Origin: Phellopilus nigrolimitatus
Lineage: Eukaryota > Basidiomycota > Agaricomycetes > Hymenochaetales > Hymenochaetaceae
NCBI GenBank assembly: GCA_021029095.1
Contig: JAJOHG010000245.1
Span: 1-38,064, forward strand
Direction: 5' to 3'
DNA: 38,064 nt
Positions 8,856-21,200 of the stretch are shown one piece after another. The translations under genes were made by a program, and so were the position numbers. Each line of letters begins with the position of its first letter. The stretch's first letter is position 1. The notes beneath the pieces are model-generated. The model was not told the DNA's origin, searched no databases, and saw only the letters and a program-made list of their open reading frames with translations.

Positions 8856-9366
8856 TTACAAAATTGGAGCTTCGTTGGCTGATGCAGTCAAAATCCCATA
8901 AGGCAGTGACACTGGTTCGACGGGATAAGTACTTACGTTGTAAGATTCCTTCTTTCACCAGCTCCTCTGGCTTGGGTCTGTGAAGTAACGCATGCTCCAT
9001 CCTGTCCTTCGAACCAATAATGTCCAGTTCAGCTGAGCTGCATACGTGCTATATGATTACCCGCCCTGAACACACTGACCTGCAATTGAGATCGCTCGAG
9101 CTGCTCCCTTGCTGCTTGAAGAGCCGGCGCAACGCGATCATCTGTCGTCCGCTTTTCATAAGTCTGAGCCAGGTGAAGGTGTGGAAAGGGAAGTGACCTT
9201 TCAGAATATTCCTTTCCACAAGATCGTTTTTCTCAGGTCGGCGCGACAGCTGCTCATCGAGCTTGTGCACTGTCTTTTCGTCAATCGATGACTTACGACG
9301 CGGATGCGGAGTGACGGAGACTGGATTATCGGCTGGCTGAACATCAGCGAAATCGCGTATGTGAAG
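8856..9366 (-). CDS. RPEL-repeat (G-actin binding) small protein; 5' end not resolved
   Basis: Two RPEL motifs, the monomeric-actin-binding repeat of MRTF and Phactr proteins: LDEQLSRRPEKNDLVERNIL and LLHRPKPEELVKEGIL, joined by a helical linker, VAPALQAAREQLERSQLQ. Exons supported by phase: to 9198 (upstream limit uncertain), 9141-9080, 9006-8937, 8878-8856. The final exon codes for NEAPIL and stop after a split codon. The reading frame upstream of 9198 is open back to about 9366, where an AG acceptor is possible. A start ATG in a small upstream exon (candidate MAELHVPSG at 9532) is likely but I could not find a phase-consistent junction. Short two-RPEL proteins of this layout occur in many fungi; role in actin regulation is inferred. 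Confidence 0.75.
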
Positions 9367-9676
9367 CTTATGCAGAGCGCGCACACATAGTTATTGAAGC
9401 GGTTTTTGAAGTAACTGTCTGGGTGATGATAAAATGAATGGTAAACGTCCAAATAGCAAGGCTGGGATCGTTTCAGTAAAGGGGATCTGAGACGGCCGCA
9501 TACATTCCGCTCGGCACGTGAAGCTCCGCCATGCTGCTATTCGATCATGAGGTTGTTTGTATAAAATAAATACGCATAGTAAAGGTATAATGGTGTACAT
9601 ATATTATGTACTGCGTCCCACTCAGTATGTCCATCTAAAGCTTTCCAAGGATCCAAGAATATTAACCAGCCACACA

Positions 9677-10255
9677 TTATACATTGCCACATTCTGAAAT
9701 CGGAATCGGCCCCTCCGCAACAGCAATACCTTCCGCCTCTTTTTTGCGTTCCTTCTTCAGCGCCCGGATACAACGTCGCAGGTCCTTGACACTTTCCTTC
9801 ACCCGCCGCACCTCCTGCGCCATTTCCCTATCCGTTTTCTCCACGAACTCCATGAACGCAATGATAGGCTGTGACGAGATCTTGTGGTAAGCGCGTGAGC
9901 CAGGCGCTGTACCATGTGCTGCGTAGTCGGTAGTGTACGCCCCGTAGCCCGCGCCATAATGGGATATGTGCTGCGCCTGTGAGTAGAGCGCAGATGTGTC
10001 CACCGAGATGGTCGGGATTACCATATGCGTTGTGCCACCGCCCGAAACCATATGATGGCCCGCCGTAATCGACTTTGTCTGATAACCGAGTTTTGGGGAT
10101 CCTACGTGCGATCCTCTGGTACGAGAGGGTTTCCCGGAGTCCTTGGTAACGGTCTGGGTGTCCACAATGATGGGTAGGGGATTGTTAGTCTGTAGTACCG
10201 AACTCCCGACACGAGGCTCAGCCGGCCAACGGAACTTGAGCATTGTTTGAGACAT
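9677..10255 (-). CDS. Unrecognised 192-aa protein with C-terminal coiled coil
   Basis: Single exon from ATG 10255 (MSQTMLKFRW) to TAA 9677. The open frame continues upstream of the ATG without another Met. Residues 1-115 are polar and Gly/Ser/Thr/His-rich. A Tyr/Gly/Ala patch (HYGAGYGAYTTDYAAHG) follows. Residues about 135-180 form a charged helix suitable for a coiled coil (FVEKTDREMAQEVRRVKESV then LRRCIRALKKERKKEAEG). No family recognised. Conservation is untested, so it could be lineage-specific. Confidence 0.55.
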   Translation of the reverse strand: MSQTMLKFRWPAEPRVGSSVLQTNNPLPIIVDTQTVTKDSGKPSRTRGSHVGSPKLGYQTKSITAGHHMVSGGGTTHMVIPTISVDTSALYSQAQHISHYGAGYGAYTTDYAAHGTAPGSRAYHKISSQPIIAFMEFVEKTDREMAQEVRRVKESVKDLRRCIRALKKERKKEAEGIAVAEGPIPISECGNV

Positions 10256-11199
10256 AGCTCTCAAGGAAGAAAGAGAGATGATGGTGGTAAATGAACTGGA
10301 TAGCGGTGTATATGGGTCTGGTTTACGAGAGACAGTGGCAAAGTTCAGAAGCCAGCCATGAAATAAATAAATAAAGGCGTCACGTGGTTCAAACCTATGG
10401 TTTGGTTGCAGTCTGCCCTGAGTAGGAGGCGGGAATTTACGCGATGATTCCCAGAATCGCAGAAACGAAGGTGACGGCTGAGTAGAAATTTTTAGGTGGT
10501 CCAATCTAACCTATAGACGGATAAGAATGAAGCAGAACAGCCGATAAACCCCAGAAAACAAGAATCAATTATACCTTAAAAATGGCAAAATCCTGAGCTG
10601 TATTCCGTCCTAGCAGTCCAACAGCCTTCAGTTGGCATAATAACTGTTCAAGACTGGATTTCGACTTTAAGTGAAGAGAATTGATGTGCGAGTGGTCGGT
10701 CAGATGCTTATTTCTGGCATCTATTCTTCGCGTATAATCAAAACGAAGACCTTAAGGATGCTTCTCGTGTTTTCCGGTTCTTGGGGTGACAAGATTTCAG
10801 CCATGCTCCATTGAGCGCAGCGTCTTGTGGTTGACGCAGCAGCAGAAGTCGTACATGTAGTGACAAAACAAAGAGTGACGGTGTTATGAGACGCGCGATA
10901 GGCTCGGAACTATCCGTTTTAGTTCGATCTCCGCATCGGAAGACGCGACGCGTCTGTAGAACACGGCTGCAGCTTGACTGAAGCAATCGTGGCCGCTCAG
11001 CGGTCGGCACTAATCACCGGTCTTTACCAACGATGCGCCGAGCCATATATGATATCTGATATCCGCTGTTCTCTGTCTTGTATATCCCGCTTTGATTTGT
11101 CCAACCTCGCTTCAAATAAACTTGATTACCGTGCTTGACGCATCATTTGGTCTTTAGTTTATCAAGACATCTGGACTTTTCTTTTTCTATCCAATCACA
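10256..11199. promoter_or_regulatory. Long divergent intergenic region
   Basis: 944 bases between divergent genes (9677-10255 on minus, 11200 onward on plus). CCAAT words occur near 10503 and 11191, the latter just before the plus-strand ATG. A 90-codon minus-strand frame at 10738-11010 has no supporting features. Nothing else recognised. Confidence 0.4.
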
Positions 11200-14009
11200 A
11201 TGGTCGACACTGGTAGGGGAAGGCGGGATACTGTTGGAGAGGGCAGAAGGACAAATTCGTGAGTGTCGCTTCGGCTTTTAAGACTTCTATATCCCACCCA
11301 CGGTTCTTCCTGCAGGAGGTCGAGCAGCCGCAGTTCTACAGCATCTCAGGTAAGCATTGTCGTACTGTTCTTTGTCAAAAGTCTGATACCTTTCAGAAAA
11401 CTCGGCGCTCTCCGTCTCTTGACTCCGATAACGAGTCGACGACCCCCAGTTCGATGCCACAGAATGACGAACGCGACGCGGCTAGTGCGTCTCTCGTGCG
11501 TCCAGCGATGGGATTCAAGTGGGGTGAGAGTCAACCAGTGAAAGTTTCTGGTTCTAGTCCCAGCTTCTATGCACAACCGACCGCTAGCCAGACATACGCA
11601 AATGCGCTGAATGGAGCGAGCAGAACACAAAGAAACTCGTCTACACCGCTGTCAACCACTCCCGCTCTATATGCGTTGCCTTCGAAAGTACGCCTCTCCA
11701 GTAGTAGTAACTCCTTCGCTGATGGTACTACAAAGCGTGGTCATTCAACGCCTGAGAACGCATCCGCCACGCCTTCCATACAGACTGAAGCCCCATCTTT
11801 AGCGACACAAGCAGGCGACAATCGTGCTGCAGAAAACGTTTCGCAAGATAAACATCAGGAGACTTCAGCCTCAGCCGCAGTCCCAGCTATGGAACCTGAG
11901 ACTTTACCATCGAACCTATCGTTCCACAGCGATGATCATTTAGTTCCACAAGCAGGTCTCGATGGGAGTGGAGTTCGAAAGGAGACGCCACCTAGACTCT
12001 CAACTTCAGCATGGGGTGACGTGGCAGCTCGAAATAATCCAGCAGGAAGTGATTCGATTGAGGCTGGAAATGATACAACGACTCCCGTCCATCCTCAGAG
12101 CTCTTTGGATTCTCACCGAAAGGCAGAATACTCAGAGCGTCAAAGACGCGTTACAGCTACTCCCTCACCTGAGCCGTCCCTCACGACGATGATTGACGTT
12201 CGAAAAAATTCGCCTGTTCAAGCCCGAACTCCTCCTGATACTGCGTCTGCCGTTTCTGTTCCCTTGCAGCCCTCGCACTCGCTTCAAAACTCCAATCCTT
12301 TGATGAGTATTACGGAAAATAGGGCTTCCTCAGTTGAGACCCATGCGTCAATACAAGTCCCGACGATTGATGCACAAGATAATCCGCATTCATTCCATAA
12401 CTTTTTGAGCCCTGCAAATCCGGCTCAATACGCTGTTAGCGCAAGCCCCCAGTCATCTACGTTGGCAAGTGCTACTCCTGGCACTGATGCGAGCACTGCA
12501 GTGCTACCTCCAGCGCACCAGAGGAAGGTCTGCAACCCGATCCCTATACCTGCAAAAGGTCAGGAGGTCATACTGGCCGCCGAAAGTGAGGATGTGGGCA
12601 CTTCACAGAGCAGAGCTCTGGGTGGCAAGAAAGGTGGAAGAACGCCGAAGAGCCAAAGCCGTAAAAAGCGTGGAGAGTGGCGGGTTGAAAACTATAATAC
12701 AACGCGTGCCTCAGCGTCGCCTATTAACAACCAATCTCAACACTACTACTCGGGACCACACCAGCCAGCGTTTAAAACATCCGCGCCCGGTACAGTTGAG
12801 GCAACGACGACGACGACGACAGCTGCGAGCTCGCATTGGCAGGTCACGCAATCGGTGATGCCTTCTCAATCAAGTCACGAGAAGGACAGGCCAAATGTGC
12901 CTGGTTTGTCGTCGCATGTTCAAAATACTTCTCGGGGACAGTATTCCATTGACCATCTAACGTCCCAGAGCATGACTAACTTGGACGACACCGGCAATAG
13001 GAGTTCAATCACCATTGAGACACCCACGTCGGAACATAACATCGATGTCCAGCTCACTTCTGAAGTCCCATTAGACATCGATCGTCATACCCCTTCGCCG
13101 AATACTCAACATAGCCAACAAGTCGAGAAGTCGCCATTCTCGCCCCCACTCATAAAAGAAGCAGACAGTGGAGCAGCAGCAAGTCTGACAGGACATACAA
13201 GCCCACGATATTTAGCTACGACGGACGTAGCTGCTGTGCATACACCATTGTCCGCCTCTGATGCACCGCATCCCATGCCCGAGATTCGTCTCATGACTAT
13301 TCTTATCGAAGATACCAGGATGGAATGCGATGAACCGTCGCTCGTTGAGGTCAGAATCCCGCTCCAACCAGCGAAGGATGGCAGCTTCTGGGCCGACGCA
13401 GTCGACGTGTGCAAACATCTACAGACTGGTCCATCAAGAATAGATGGTAAGGGTATAATTTCTTCCGAGATTGCTCGCTTGAAACGAACCGTTTCGTCTT
13501 GTCAGGGCCTGCCAAAGTGTACTGCTTTCGCGGGCATAACCCTCGCGGCCGTTTCAGACAATACTTCCTTCGTACTTCAGCGGATAACATCGATAACTTC
13601 GTTTCTGCAAATCTATATGTAACTGCTAAGCGCATACTTCGCGTGGTTGTTGAAGAGGTCGGTACAATTGCATTCTCTAAACGCGTGTCTATACACATTG
13701 ACAAATTATTTGATCCAGCTCGCCTCTCCTCCAGTTCGACCTGTGACTTCGCCGCTAACATCGTTTCCCACGCACTCACCTGCTCCCTCAGCTCACCTCG
13801 TTTCCCCTGTCCTATCGGAACAATTTCAGCCATCTAATTCAAACGTCTATAGTTCTCATTCTTCTTACCCTTTCAAGCGAGGTCGTGATGAAACATCCTT
13901 GCACATGGATACAAATGATGCGATTGTGGACAACTCCATGACGGAGATTTCGACGAAGAGAAAGAAAACAAACTCTCCAGACATGTCGAACTCCCGTCAT
14001 TATCGGTAG
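11200..14009 (+). CDS. 861-aa Ser/Thr/Pro-rich protein with a folded-looking C-terminal region
   Basis: Five exons: 11200-11258, 11316-11349, 11397-13446, 13506-13657, 13719-14009. Start MVDTGRGRRDTVG; a later ATG at 11259 would lie in intron 1. Residues 1-660 are disordered and rich in Ser, Thr, Pro and Gln with a Thr run encoded by an ACG repeat near 12810, plus a basic patch KKGGRTPKSQSRKKRGEWRV. The region after MPEIRLMTILIEDTRMECDE to about residue 765 has regular hydrophobic spacing and spans exons 3-4 (DGSFWADAVDVCKHLQ, AKVYCFRGHNPRGRFRQYF). It looks like a small globular domain that I cannot name. The tail has a nuclear-localisation-like STKRKKTNSP. Nuclear regulator is a guess. Convergent with the MBL-fold gene. 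Confidence 0.75.
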
Positions 14010-14298
14010 ATGCAAATGCAGCATCTGCCGTTCACTAATAGCCTATTTTCAATCTCAACACAGGGACTAGTAGAATGAAGGTGATTTTGACTTATCGTGC
14101 ACTGTTGTACTTATTATTCAAGCTCTGCATTTGCTTTGTGATTTTTTGCTTTCGATTTATGAAATCAAGTTGCTCTTACTTCGGTACAAATCATGCGTTT
14201 AACTGTACTGGTACGGACTACAAAACACGCGATCGTCCTCCTGATATCATTTTGCAGCAAATAGTTGGATTACAAATCCCCGCTCCAAGCCACGAGTC

Positions 14299-15778
14299 TC
14301 AGGCTATGACGGGAGGGAATAGCATTTGCTCTGCCGCAGCATTTCCCTGGACGTCGACACTAATGCCTACGCCGCTAGGCACGCATCCTTCCCCGAGCGC
14401 GGCTTCGAGTGCGACCTTCACGCCAAACCCAGAGCAGTGCATAGGGAGCACGTAAGTAGGCGATGGACGAAGACGGTTTGATAGAAAATCGACGGTTGGT
14501 GCAATACGCTCCGCAAATTCGGGTCCACCAAGATGGAGTCCACCAATGACCTACGGACGTGAATGCATGGATGCATGACTGTGGTTAGATGGATATGCTT
14601 AAGAGTGTTCTCACCATGTGGATTGGCCTGTGGAATGTTTTCACGGCGTCGGTGACTATATTAACTATACCTGCATGTGAACAACTACATTGATCATAAG
14701 CTATTCCTCTCGCTCCATTGTGATCAATTTGAGAGGCATACGCGCTGAATATAATAAGGCCTTTACCAAGAACATCGATCGCAGCGTATCTTTCGTCCAT
14801 AATGTGCTATGAAGGGGGAAAGGTAAAGTCAGTCAAATCATGAGTGTGTCTGATTGTTATAAGCTACTTGCCGGCTCCGCTATCCATCCTGCTGATCCGA
14901 ATTCTTTCTCGACCCATCTCATACCCCCGAGAATACCTTGCTCGAAATCGGTGACGCGAGGAATCTCGCCGCTAACATATACAGTATTACCAGCTACAAC
15001 ATGCGGCTCGGCGTGGAGCTCAACGACTGCCCCTAGAGCTTGAATAGCATCGAAGGACGGGTCCGCGGGGAGCCTGCCAATAACCTTGTCCCTCGGTGGT
15101 GGCGCGATTCCGCGGGCGGTTGGCCTATCCGGGTGCAAGTCAACAACAAGAGGGACCGGAAAAGCTGCATCTTTCTCTCCGCAGTATCGCAATAATGAGA
15201 GAAGCCCCCCGCTGTGGTCGCTGTGCCAGTGAGACAGTATCACTCTTTCGATTTTATGTACGGGGACCTGCATAGACTCTATATTTCTGATGAGTGATTT
15301 CGAGTCCGGGCCTGTATCAAATAAAACAGTGCGTGGCTGCGATCCTTCGACATAGGTTTCCTGATGGGTTGCGAATGTAATTTTATACACGTAAATTATT
15401 TGCGTCTTTCCTCTTTGGCGTGAGGGATAGGAATTTCGTACTTACGATAAGGGCGGAAAATCCGTGTGCACCTGGAGTATACTCATAAATGCCATCCAAA
15501 AGATGTAGTGCTTGAAACGTACCGCAACAATAATTTTCAAGATCTATGATCGGTGCACCTGTGACTTCGTCGATAGGAGGAGAGTGCTTTGACAAATGTT
15601 GAGAAAGCTCCGAGGAGAATCCTGGAGGTAACTTGTGGAACCTGCATCCGTGAGCAGCGCAATCTCGGTTTATCAAACGAAAGATGGATGTTTTAAGTTA
15701 CCATTCAATAGCGTTGTCGACCAAGAAAGTGATCTTCAGACTATCCACTTGTAGGAGAGGTTCGTGAGCGTTAGACAT
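14299..15778 (-). CDS. Metallo-beta-lactamase-fold hydrolase (dihydropterin-synthase-like MBL subgroup), 382 aa
   Basis: Six exons: 15778-15702, 15641-15446, 15360-14872, 14806-14742, 14684-14615, 14550-14299. Start MSNAHEPLLQVDSLKITFLV. The first strand is followed by the core VLFDTGPDSKSL, then the metal motif SHWHSDHSGG (HxHxDHxGG). Later signature pieces of the subgroup are VYVSGEIPRVTDFEQG, FSACSHAGIVNIV and VLPMHCSGFGVKVAL, with the remaining likely metal ligands. This subgroup is related to archaeal methanopterin-pathway MBL enzymes; the fungal substrate is unknown. No signal peptide, so probably cytosolic. Intron 3 begins GCAAGT, a GC-AG intron, the only choice I found that keeps the frame. 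Confidence 0.88.
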
Positions 15779-16403
15779 TTGGTTTTATGCCGGAGAGAAA
15801 TCTCTGCTCAAGATGGAGATGTGAACGGCGAAGTTGCGAGATCAGATGGTTTTCACAAACGACTGAATAATAAGGACGAGATTGTAAAACCTTGCCCGCC
15901 TGTCCCCGTGAATAACATTCTCAGTCAGGTAAAACCACCAAAACATCATTCATTTTGCAGCATTCCTAAATTGTCAGGATTCTGTCGGAAATTCAGCGAG
16001 TACTCGTAGCCACTTGGACACTCAGCCATCACCACCCGGAGATTACAACTTGCACGTTCCATATACACCTTATGTCCGTCTAGTAGAAAGTATTACAAGC
16101 TCGACAACACGGCACCAAGCAAACCCAAGAAGCCATCGTCATCGAGCAGAGAAAATCGAAATCGAAACCCTGAAATCAACTTACAACCAATACATAAGCT
16201 AGGTACGCTCGGAGACATTCATATGACATGGGAGCAATTATCTCACAGCAACCTGTTGCCATAGCCATGCCTCCGTAAGTAAAAGTAATGATAAGTAAAG
16301 CGGCGTCGAAAGCATAGTTAGAACGTTTTAGCCACACATTTATGTACCACGTTCACTGTGAAAAAAAAAAATCAACTTCACGTATTTTACGCATTGACTG
16401 TAC
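15779..16403. other. Intergenic
   Basis: About 625 bases between the start of the MBL-fold gene and the 3' end of the surface-protein gene, both on minus. It contains the MBL promoter. Only short open frames without recognisable content. Confidence 0.45.
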
Positions 16404-17566
16404 TTACGCCATGCCACCATAACCCATGGATGCTCCTGTTTCAGCCAGCTTCCTCTGTCGGAATGCCTAGAAAGCAAGACGTCATTAAGAAAAAAATGCT
16501 TTTAACTTGTCAACATTTTAGGCACACATACTCTTCGATACTTCGTGCGCTCGTATGTAACAAGAGCCACGACAATAAGTGCAATGACTGAAATACCAGC
16601 AAAGACCCCGAGTCCGATAGGAAGCACTTGAAGCTTCTTCCCAGGAATAGCGAAAGGCGTGGCCGACGCGCTAGCAGATGAATTCTCAGCAGCAGCAGTA
16701 CCAGACTGTGTTGATGAACCCGAAGCCGATACTGTAGTACTCGTGTTCGTAGTCGAAGGCGCCGAGTCTGACGGCGCTGTCGCAGATGAGGTCGAGGTGC
16801 CTCCGACAGCGCTACTCCCTGCTGAAGAGCTGGCAACAGATGTACTACCTGAACTGGCAGGGCTGGCGGGGCTAGAAGTACTACCTGAGCTGGCAGGGCT
16901 GGCGGGGCTAGAAGTACTACCTGAGCTGGCAGGGCTGGCGGGGCTAGCAGTACTACCAGAGGGGGTAGAAGCTGCTGCCGGGGTCGCAGATACAGTTACG
17001 GAAGTGACCGGCTAGTAGACGGTCAACACACGCTTACATGAAGGAAGTGAACTGGACTCACATTAACCGAAAGCGCGGCGTTTGTACTTGTGGTCACGGA
17101 GGATGCTGAAGCCGTAGTAGACAAGCCGGCAGCAGAAGACGAACCAGCCGAACTGCTTGCCGAATTGCTTGCCGAATTGCTTGAAGATATGACAGACGAC
17201 GAGGAAACCGAGTTCGCATTGCTGCTCGACAATGTCGACGTGCACTTCTTAACCTCAACCACGTCCGCGCACCCCTGAGCGTCCGTCGCCGGCGTCAATG
17301 TGATCGTGCATGTCTCAGTGACGAGTCCAGCAGCACTAAGAAGTAGTCGCAAGGAAGATGAGCAACCATGGTAAAGCAAAGAAACGGAAGACATACGTTT
17401 GTGTCACCGTCACTGTCTGCACCGTCTGCGGTCCACTAAATGCAACCCCCTGTACCGCCTTAGTCAAAGGTTTCCCAAGCGCTCTTGAACCATGGGGAAG
17501 AGACTGAACTGGCGCGGAGCACAGCAGAACAAGGACGAGGAAGGAGGAGACAGAACGGCGTAGCAT
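16404..17566 (-). CDS. Ser/Thr-rich single-pass cell-surface protein (wall-sensor-like), 328 aa
   Basis: Four exons: 17566-17397, 17335-17062, 17011-16532, 16466-16404. Signal peptide MLRRSVSSFLVLVLLCSAPV. A short region with four Cys (TCTITLTPATDAQGCADVVE, KKC) is followed by a 170-residue Ser/Thr/Ala mucin-like stalk, likely heavily O-mannosylated. The stalk holds three tandem copies of SSGSTSSPASPA encoded by a 36-bp repeat (about 16850-16960). A membrane helix (LGVFAGISVIALIVVALV) precedes a basic cytoplasmic tail ending GYGGMA. The stalk-plus-helix layout is that of yeast Mid2/Wsc stress sensors, but no WSC domain is present. The stop at 16404 overlaps a good donor (GTAAGT), so a further tiny exon after the acceptor near 16359 is possible. 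Confidence 0.75.
16850..16960. repeat. 36-bp in-frame tandem repeat, three copies
   Basis: The unit contains CTGGCAGGGCTGGCGGGGCT and AGAAGTACTACC. On the minus strand it codes for the stalk repeat SSGSTSSPASPA. Copies are nearly identical, so copy number may vary between strains. Confidence 0.8.
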
Positions 17567-18279
17567 TGAAGACGAGAATGTGAGCAGGTCAACAGCAATC
17601 GAAGGAGATTAGAAGGAAGTGGAGGCCTGCTCCAGGTGAGCACGTCGAAGGCGACGATGCCTTGATATGTATCTTGAAAGAAAGGATTGGAAGGGCCACC
17701 TGGGCGAGGCGAACAATGGCGAGCGGGTGAGTGAGGTGTGGTTATTACAGGACCTGGCTACGAAAGTATTCGTGGGAACATAAAGTGTACAGAACGTGTA
17801 TTACACAGGACACACAATGGGTACGGCGCCCTTGACTGTGGTAACCGGCAACGATGGATCACGCATCAATCTTCAAAAGTTGTATCAATAGCGACGTTCG
17901 TCAGCGTTATGCGGCTTCATGGGAAAGTCATCATTTCATGCGTTTGATAGAAGACTCGGACGCCAAGCAAATTTACTGTTCTTGGGGAACAAATCTGACC
18001 GGCCTGGACCGTACACGTTCTATGGAGTGTTCAAACTAGAATCCCCCCCCCCCCCCCCCCCGGGCGGCTCGCGATCTCGTACGTCGGATTCCGCCTGGAA
18101 CGGGAACAACCCACGTCCGGACTGATGTTTGACATGCTACTGTTCGACATTAGCTGATGTTGGTGATGTGGAGGCGTAACGATGCCATCAATCCTTCCAA
18201 AATGGCGTCGGTAATTTCTTGTACAATGATGTGCATACAGAGATTCTCCTTTTTGAAAGCCGCTCGACAGGCATCAAAG
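17567..18279. other. Intergenic with a 19-base poly-C tract
   Basis: About 710 bases between the surface-protein promoter and the 3' end of the P5B ATPase. It contains an uninterrupted run of 19 C at 18043-18061. No gene recognised. Confidence 0.5.
18043..18061. repeat. Homopolymer (C)19
   Basis: Nineteen consecutive C, unusual for this otherwise balanced sequence. A length-variable microsatellite or an assembly-sensitive spot. Confidence 0.85.
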
Positions 18280-21200
18280 TCATTGCATACCGTTTTCAAC
18301 AGCCTTGTACATCTTGCCATCCCGAACCCGTCTTTCGCTGCGCAGATAATTGGTCGTGAATCCGATCACTCCTGAAACGAAACTGGTTCCCCAACTCTCA
18401 AAGGCTGTTGAGATCGCAACGTTGACCACGACCAGAGCAATGAGGACAAGCCTCGCAGACAAGGGCACGACCATAAGTTCCAGAAGCACGAGGAGGGATC
18501 GTGGCGGGGAAAGAAGGAGCCAGACGTTAATTAACGCAATGATTGTCATTGAAAACATAAAAAGACCTGCGAAGGCATAAGTTAGAAGAAAATACTAAAG
18601 GTTGTTATCTCACCGTTCGTCCACATAGGTTTCCGATACGGAGGTCCAATGCTAAAGACTGCCGCGACAAGGATATACTGGAAACACGAGACGAGAAACA
18701 AGGTCGTGTTCTCGTAGTTCGTCGCCTGAAGCTTATTGCCATCTCCGGCTGGTAAATTGTCGCCCGGAGGTGTATACCTGAAATTCGCGCAAGCTTCAAA
18801 AGCAACTCAACAAGCCGAAAGATAGGACATACCAGCCCTGTGTTCTAATCCAGAAAAATGCCCCAAATTGCACAGCACTGGTTATAACTATTTGGCCAGT
18901 TATGCTGGCTAACACTTTCTTTGAGACGAGATTGGCCGTTGGTCTTTTCGGATGAATGCGAGGATAAGGTAATGTCCGGCCCACTGAAGATTGTTTGAAG
19001 TAAGTCCAAGATAATACAGTGACCAGACTGGTCCACCTACTCGTCACGGCGATCGGAATAATGATGAACAAATCGATGTACAGAAACTGGAAATGCGAGT
19101 AAACGTCACATAAATCACTATACTTGAGCTCAGCCCACCTGAAAATCGCCTAGAGATGACGCAAAAGAGTACAACAACGTGATTGTGGTAAATTGAATTA
19201 AAGAGTACAGTGCCCTGGTTAAACAAGCAGATATTTAAAAGGGCGTTCAAATTGCGCAATAAGGAACTTACATATACTTGAAGCAGCTGAAACTCGTCAC
19301 TAGTGCGGCACGACCTTCCTTGATCACCTCAACCACACAGTTTATGTCCGGTGTGCGGCTCGTAAAGGGAGCAGCGACTGAGGCCTCTGCCTCAGATAAT
19401 GACAAGCCGACATCCGCAGCTTTTAATGCTGCACAGTCGTTTGCACCATCTCCACACATCAAAACCGTGTATCCCAGAACTTGTAGACGTTCAACGACCT
19501 CATTCTTTTCGTCTGGGGACATGCGTGCAAAAACTTGAGATTTTACAAGCATCTAAAATAGGATTCAAACAAAGGAATCATAGAAGGAAGTAGAAAAGCT
19601 CACCCGCTGCAGAGTTTCTAGAGGCGCGTGGTTAATCATCCATCGAAAAACATCCCCAGTGATGACCAGCGTATAATCATGGTACGAAATCTCTGCAAAC
19701 TCTACAGTATGATGTGGCGGGGGCTCTAACGGCTTCAAGCTGTAATTATCCAGCGTCCACAGCGGGTCTTCCATGCAGGGCCACGAAAGCTTGGATGACG
19801 GCGTCGCCGAATTTCCCTGCACGAAAATCGGACTGAAGACATGGGCAGCCGCATTTATAAGCCCGCACTCCCGAGCGACACTAACAGCAGTCAAAGCATT
19901 GTCTCCGGTGATCATTCGACATGCCATATGAGCAGCTCGTAACGCCTGGATAGCGGATGTTGTACCCGGTTTTACTTTATTCTCGAAAATGATAAGACCG
20001 AGGAAACGAAGACCAGACTCAGCCTGTTCGCGCTTCAAACGCTGAGCCTTCAGCCAGGATAGTCCTTCAACACTTTTGCCGGCTATGGCTATGACACGAT
20101 ATCCGCGCTTAGTATAATAAGATAGTAAATCGTCATAATCATCTGGGACTAAAGAAAAAGTTAATTTGTGTACGACCGATTACAAGACAGACTCACAGGA
20201 GTCCTTCTCGCATATCTCTGCCATGACTTCAGGTGCCCCTTTAACGTAAACTTCCATGCTTGAGCTTTTCAATCTCTTCACAATTACACTCATTCGACGC
20301 AGAGACGAGAAGAATTCGAAAGTTCTGATCACTCCCAGTTCCAGAAAGTGTGCGTGCTGTACGATAGGGAAAGGATGTTGAAATTGAGCGATCAGCCTGA
20401 CGTGCTAGGTTTTTAAAGCATACCTTGGTATTTCCCTTTAGAGCATCTTCTAAGCGGAAAGAGCCACTACCTGGTGGACGGACGATAGTTTGAACCAAGG
20501 CAGCCGATGATCGAGCTCCACTCGCTTTGTCTTTTATAACACCAGTGCCCGCAACCTGCCCTTCTTCCAGAGTCCACTGGGTGAAATTGAACATCTTGAC
20601 ATCAAGCGGGTCGCCCAAGACTTCACCATCAACAACTTGCAACATATGACACGTCGCGAGAGCTTGGATGAAGAGTGCTTTTCCGGAGCCGGCATCGGAA
20701 GGTAGATCGTGTATATCTTCAATGAGCTCGCCGAATTGATGTGCATTCCGTTCCAACCCGCGTACACCGAGAATATCGAGACCGTCCTCCGTCAACGTGC
20801 CCGTTTTATCGAAGCAACATACATTTACCTTTCCGCTGACGTTAACACGATTGGGAGAAATACAAAAGATTCCAGACTTTCGCAGGCGACTGAGAGCAAA
20901 ACTGGTTCCGATTGAAAGTGTGGCAGGCAGAGCTGGAGGGACGACGACGGTTATCAAATCCAACGCACGAATTAGGATAGTGTGCCATTTGACCTAAGAA
21001 GAATGAGAACGGCTTTTCGCTTCTAGAGGCGATCGAGGCTTACACCCAACCGAACAAATTGCACGGCTGAAATCAGAAATCCGAGACCTGCTATTCCAGC
21101 CAGAACTCCAATAAAACGCATAGAGTCCCGATAAAACGCAAAACCCAAAGGTTTGGGGAATAACATGGATCTTACTAAAGACCCCTTCGTCGTGTTAAAC

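Noticed and set aside
10738..11010. 90-codon minus-strand frame
   Set aside because: No motif, no splice context, lies in a divergent promoter region.
12469..12858. 129-codon plus-strand Arg/Leu-rich frame
   Set aside because: Alternate frame inside the large third exon of the 861-residue gene.
14075..14455. 126-codon plus-strand frame with hydrophobic start
   Set aside because: Its second half is antisense to the last exon of the MBL-fold gene and the first half lies in the convergent 3' region; joining it to the 861-residue gene would give an implausible tail.
16659..17015. 118-codon plus-strand Val/Ala/Glu-rich frame with repeats
   Set aside because: Exact antisense of the Ser-rich stalk exon; its repeats come from the 36-bp unit.
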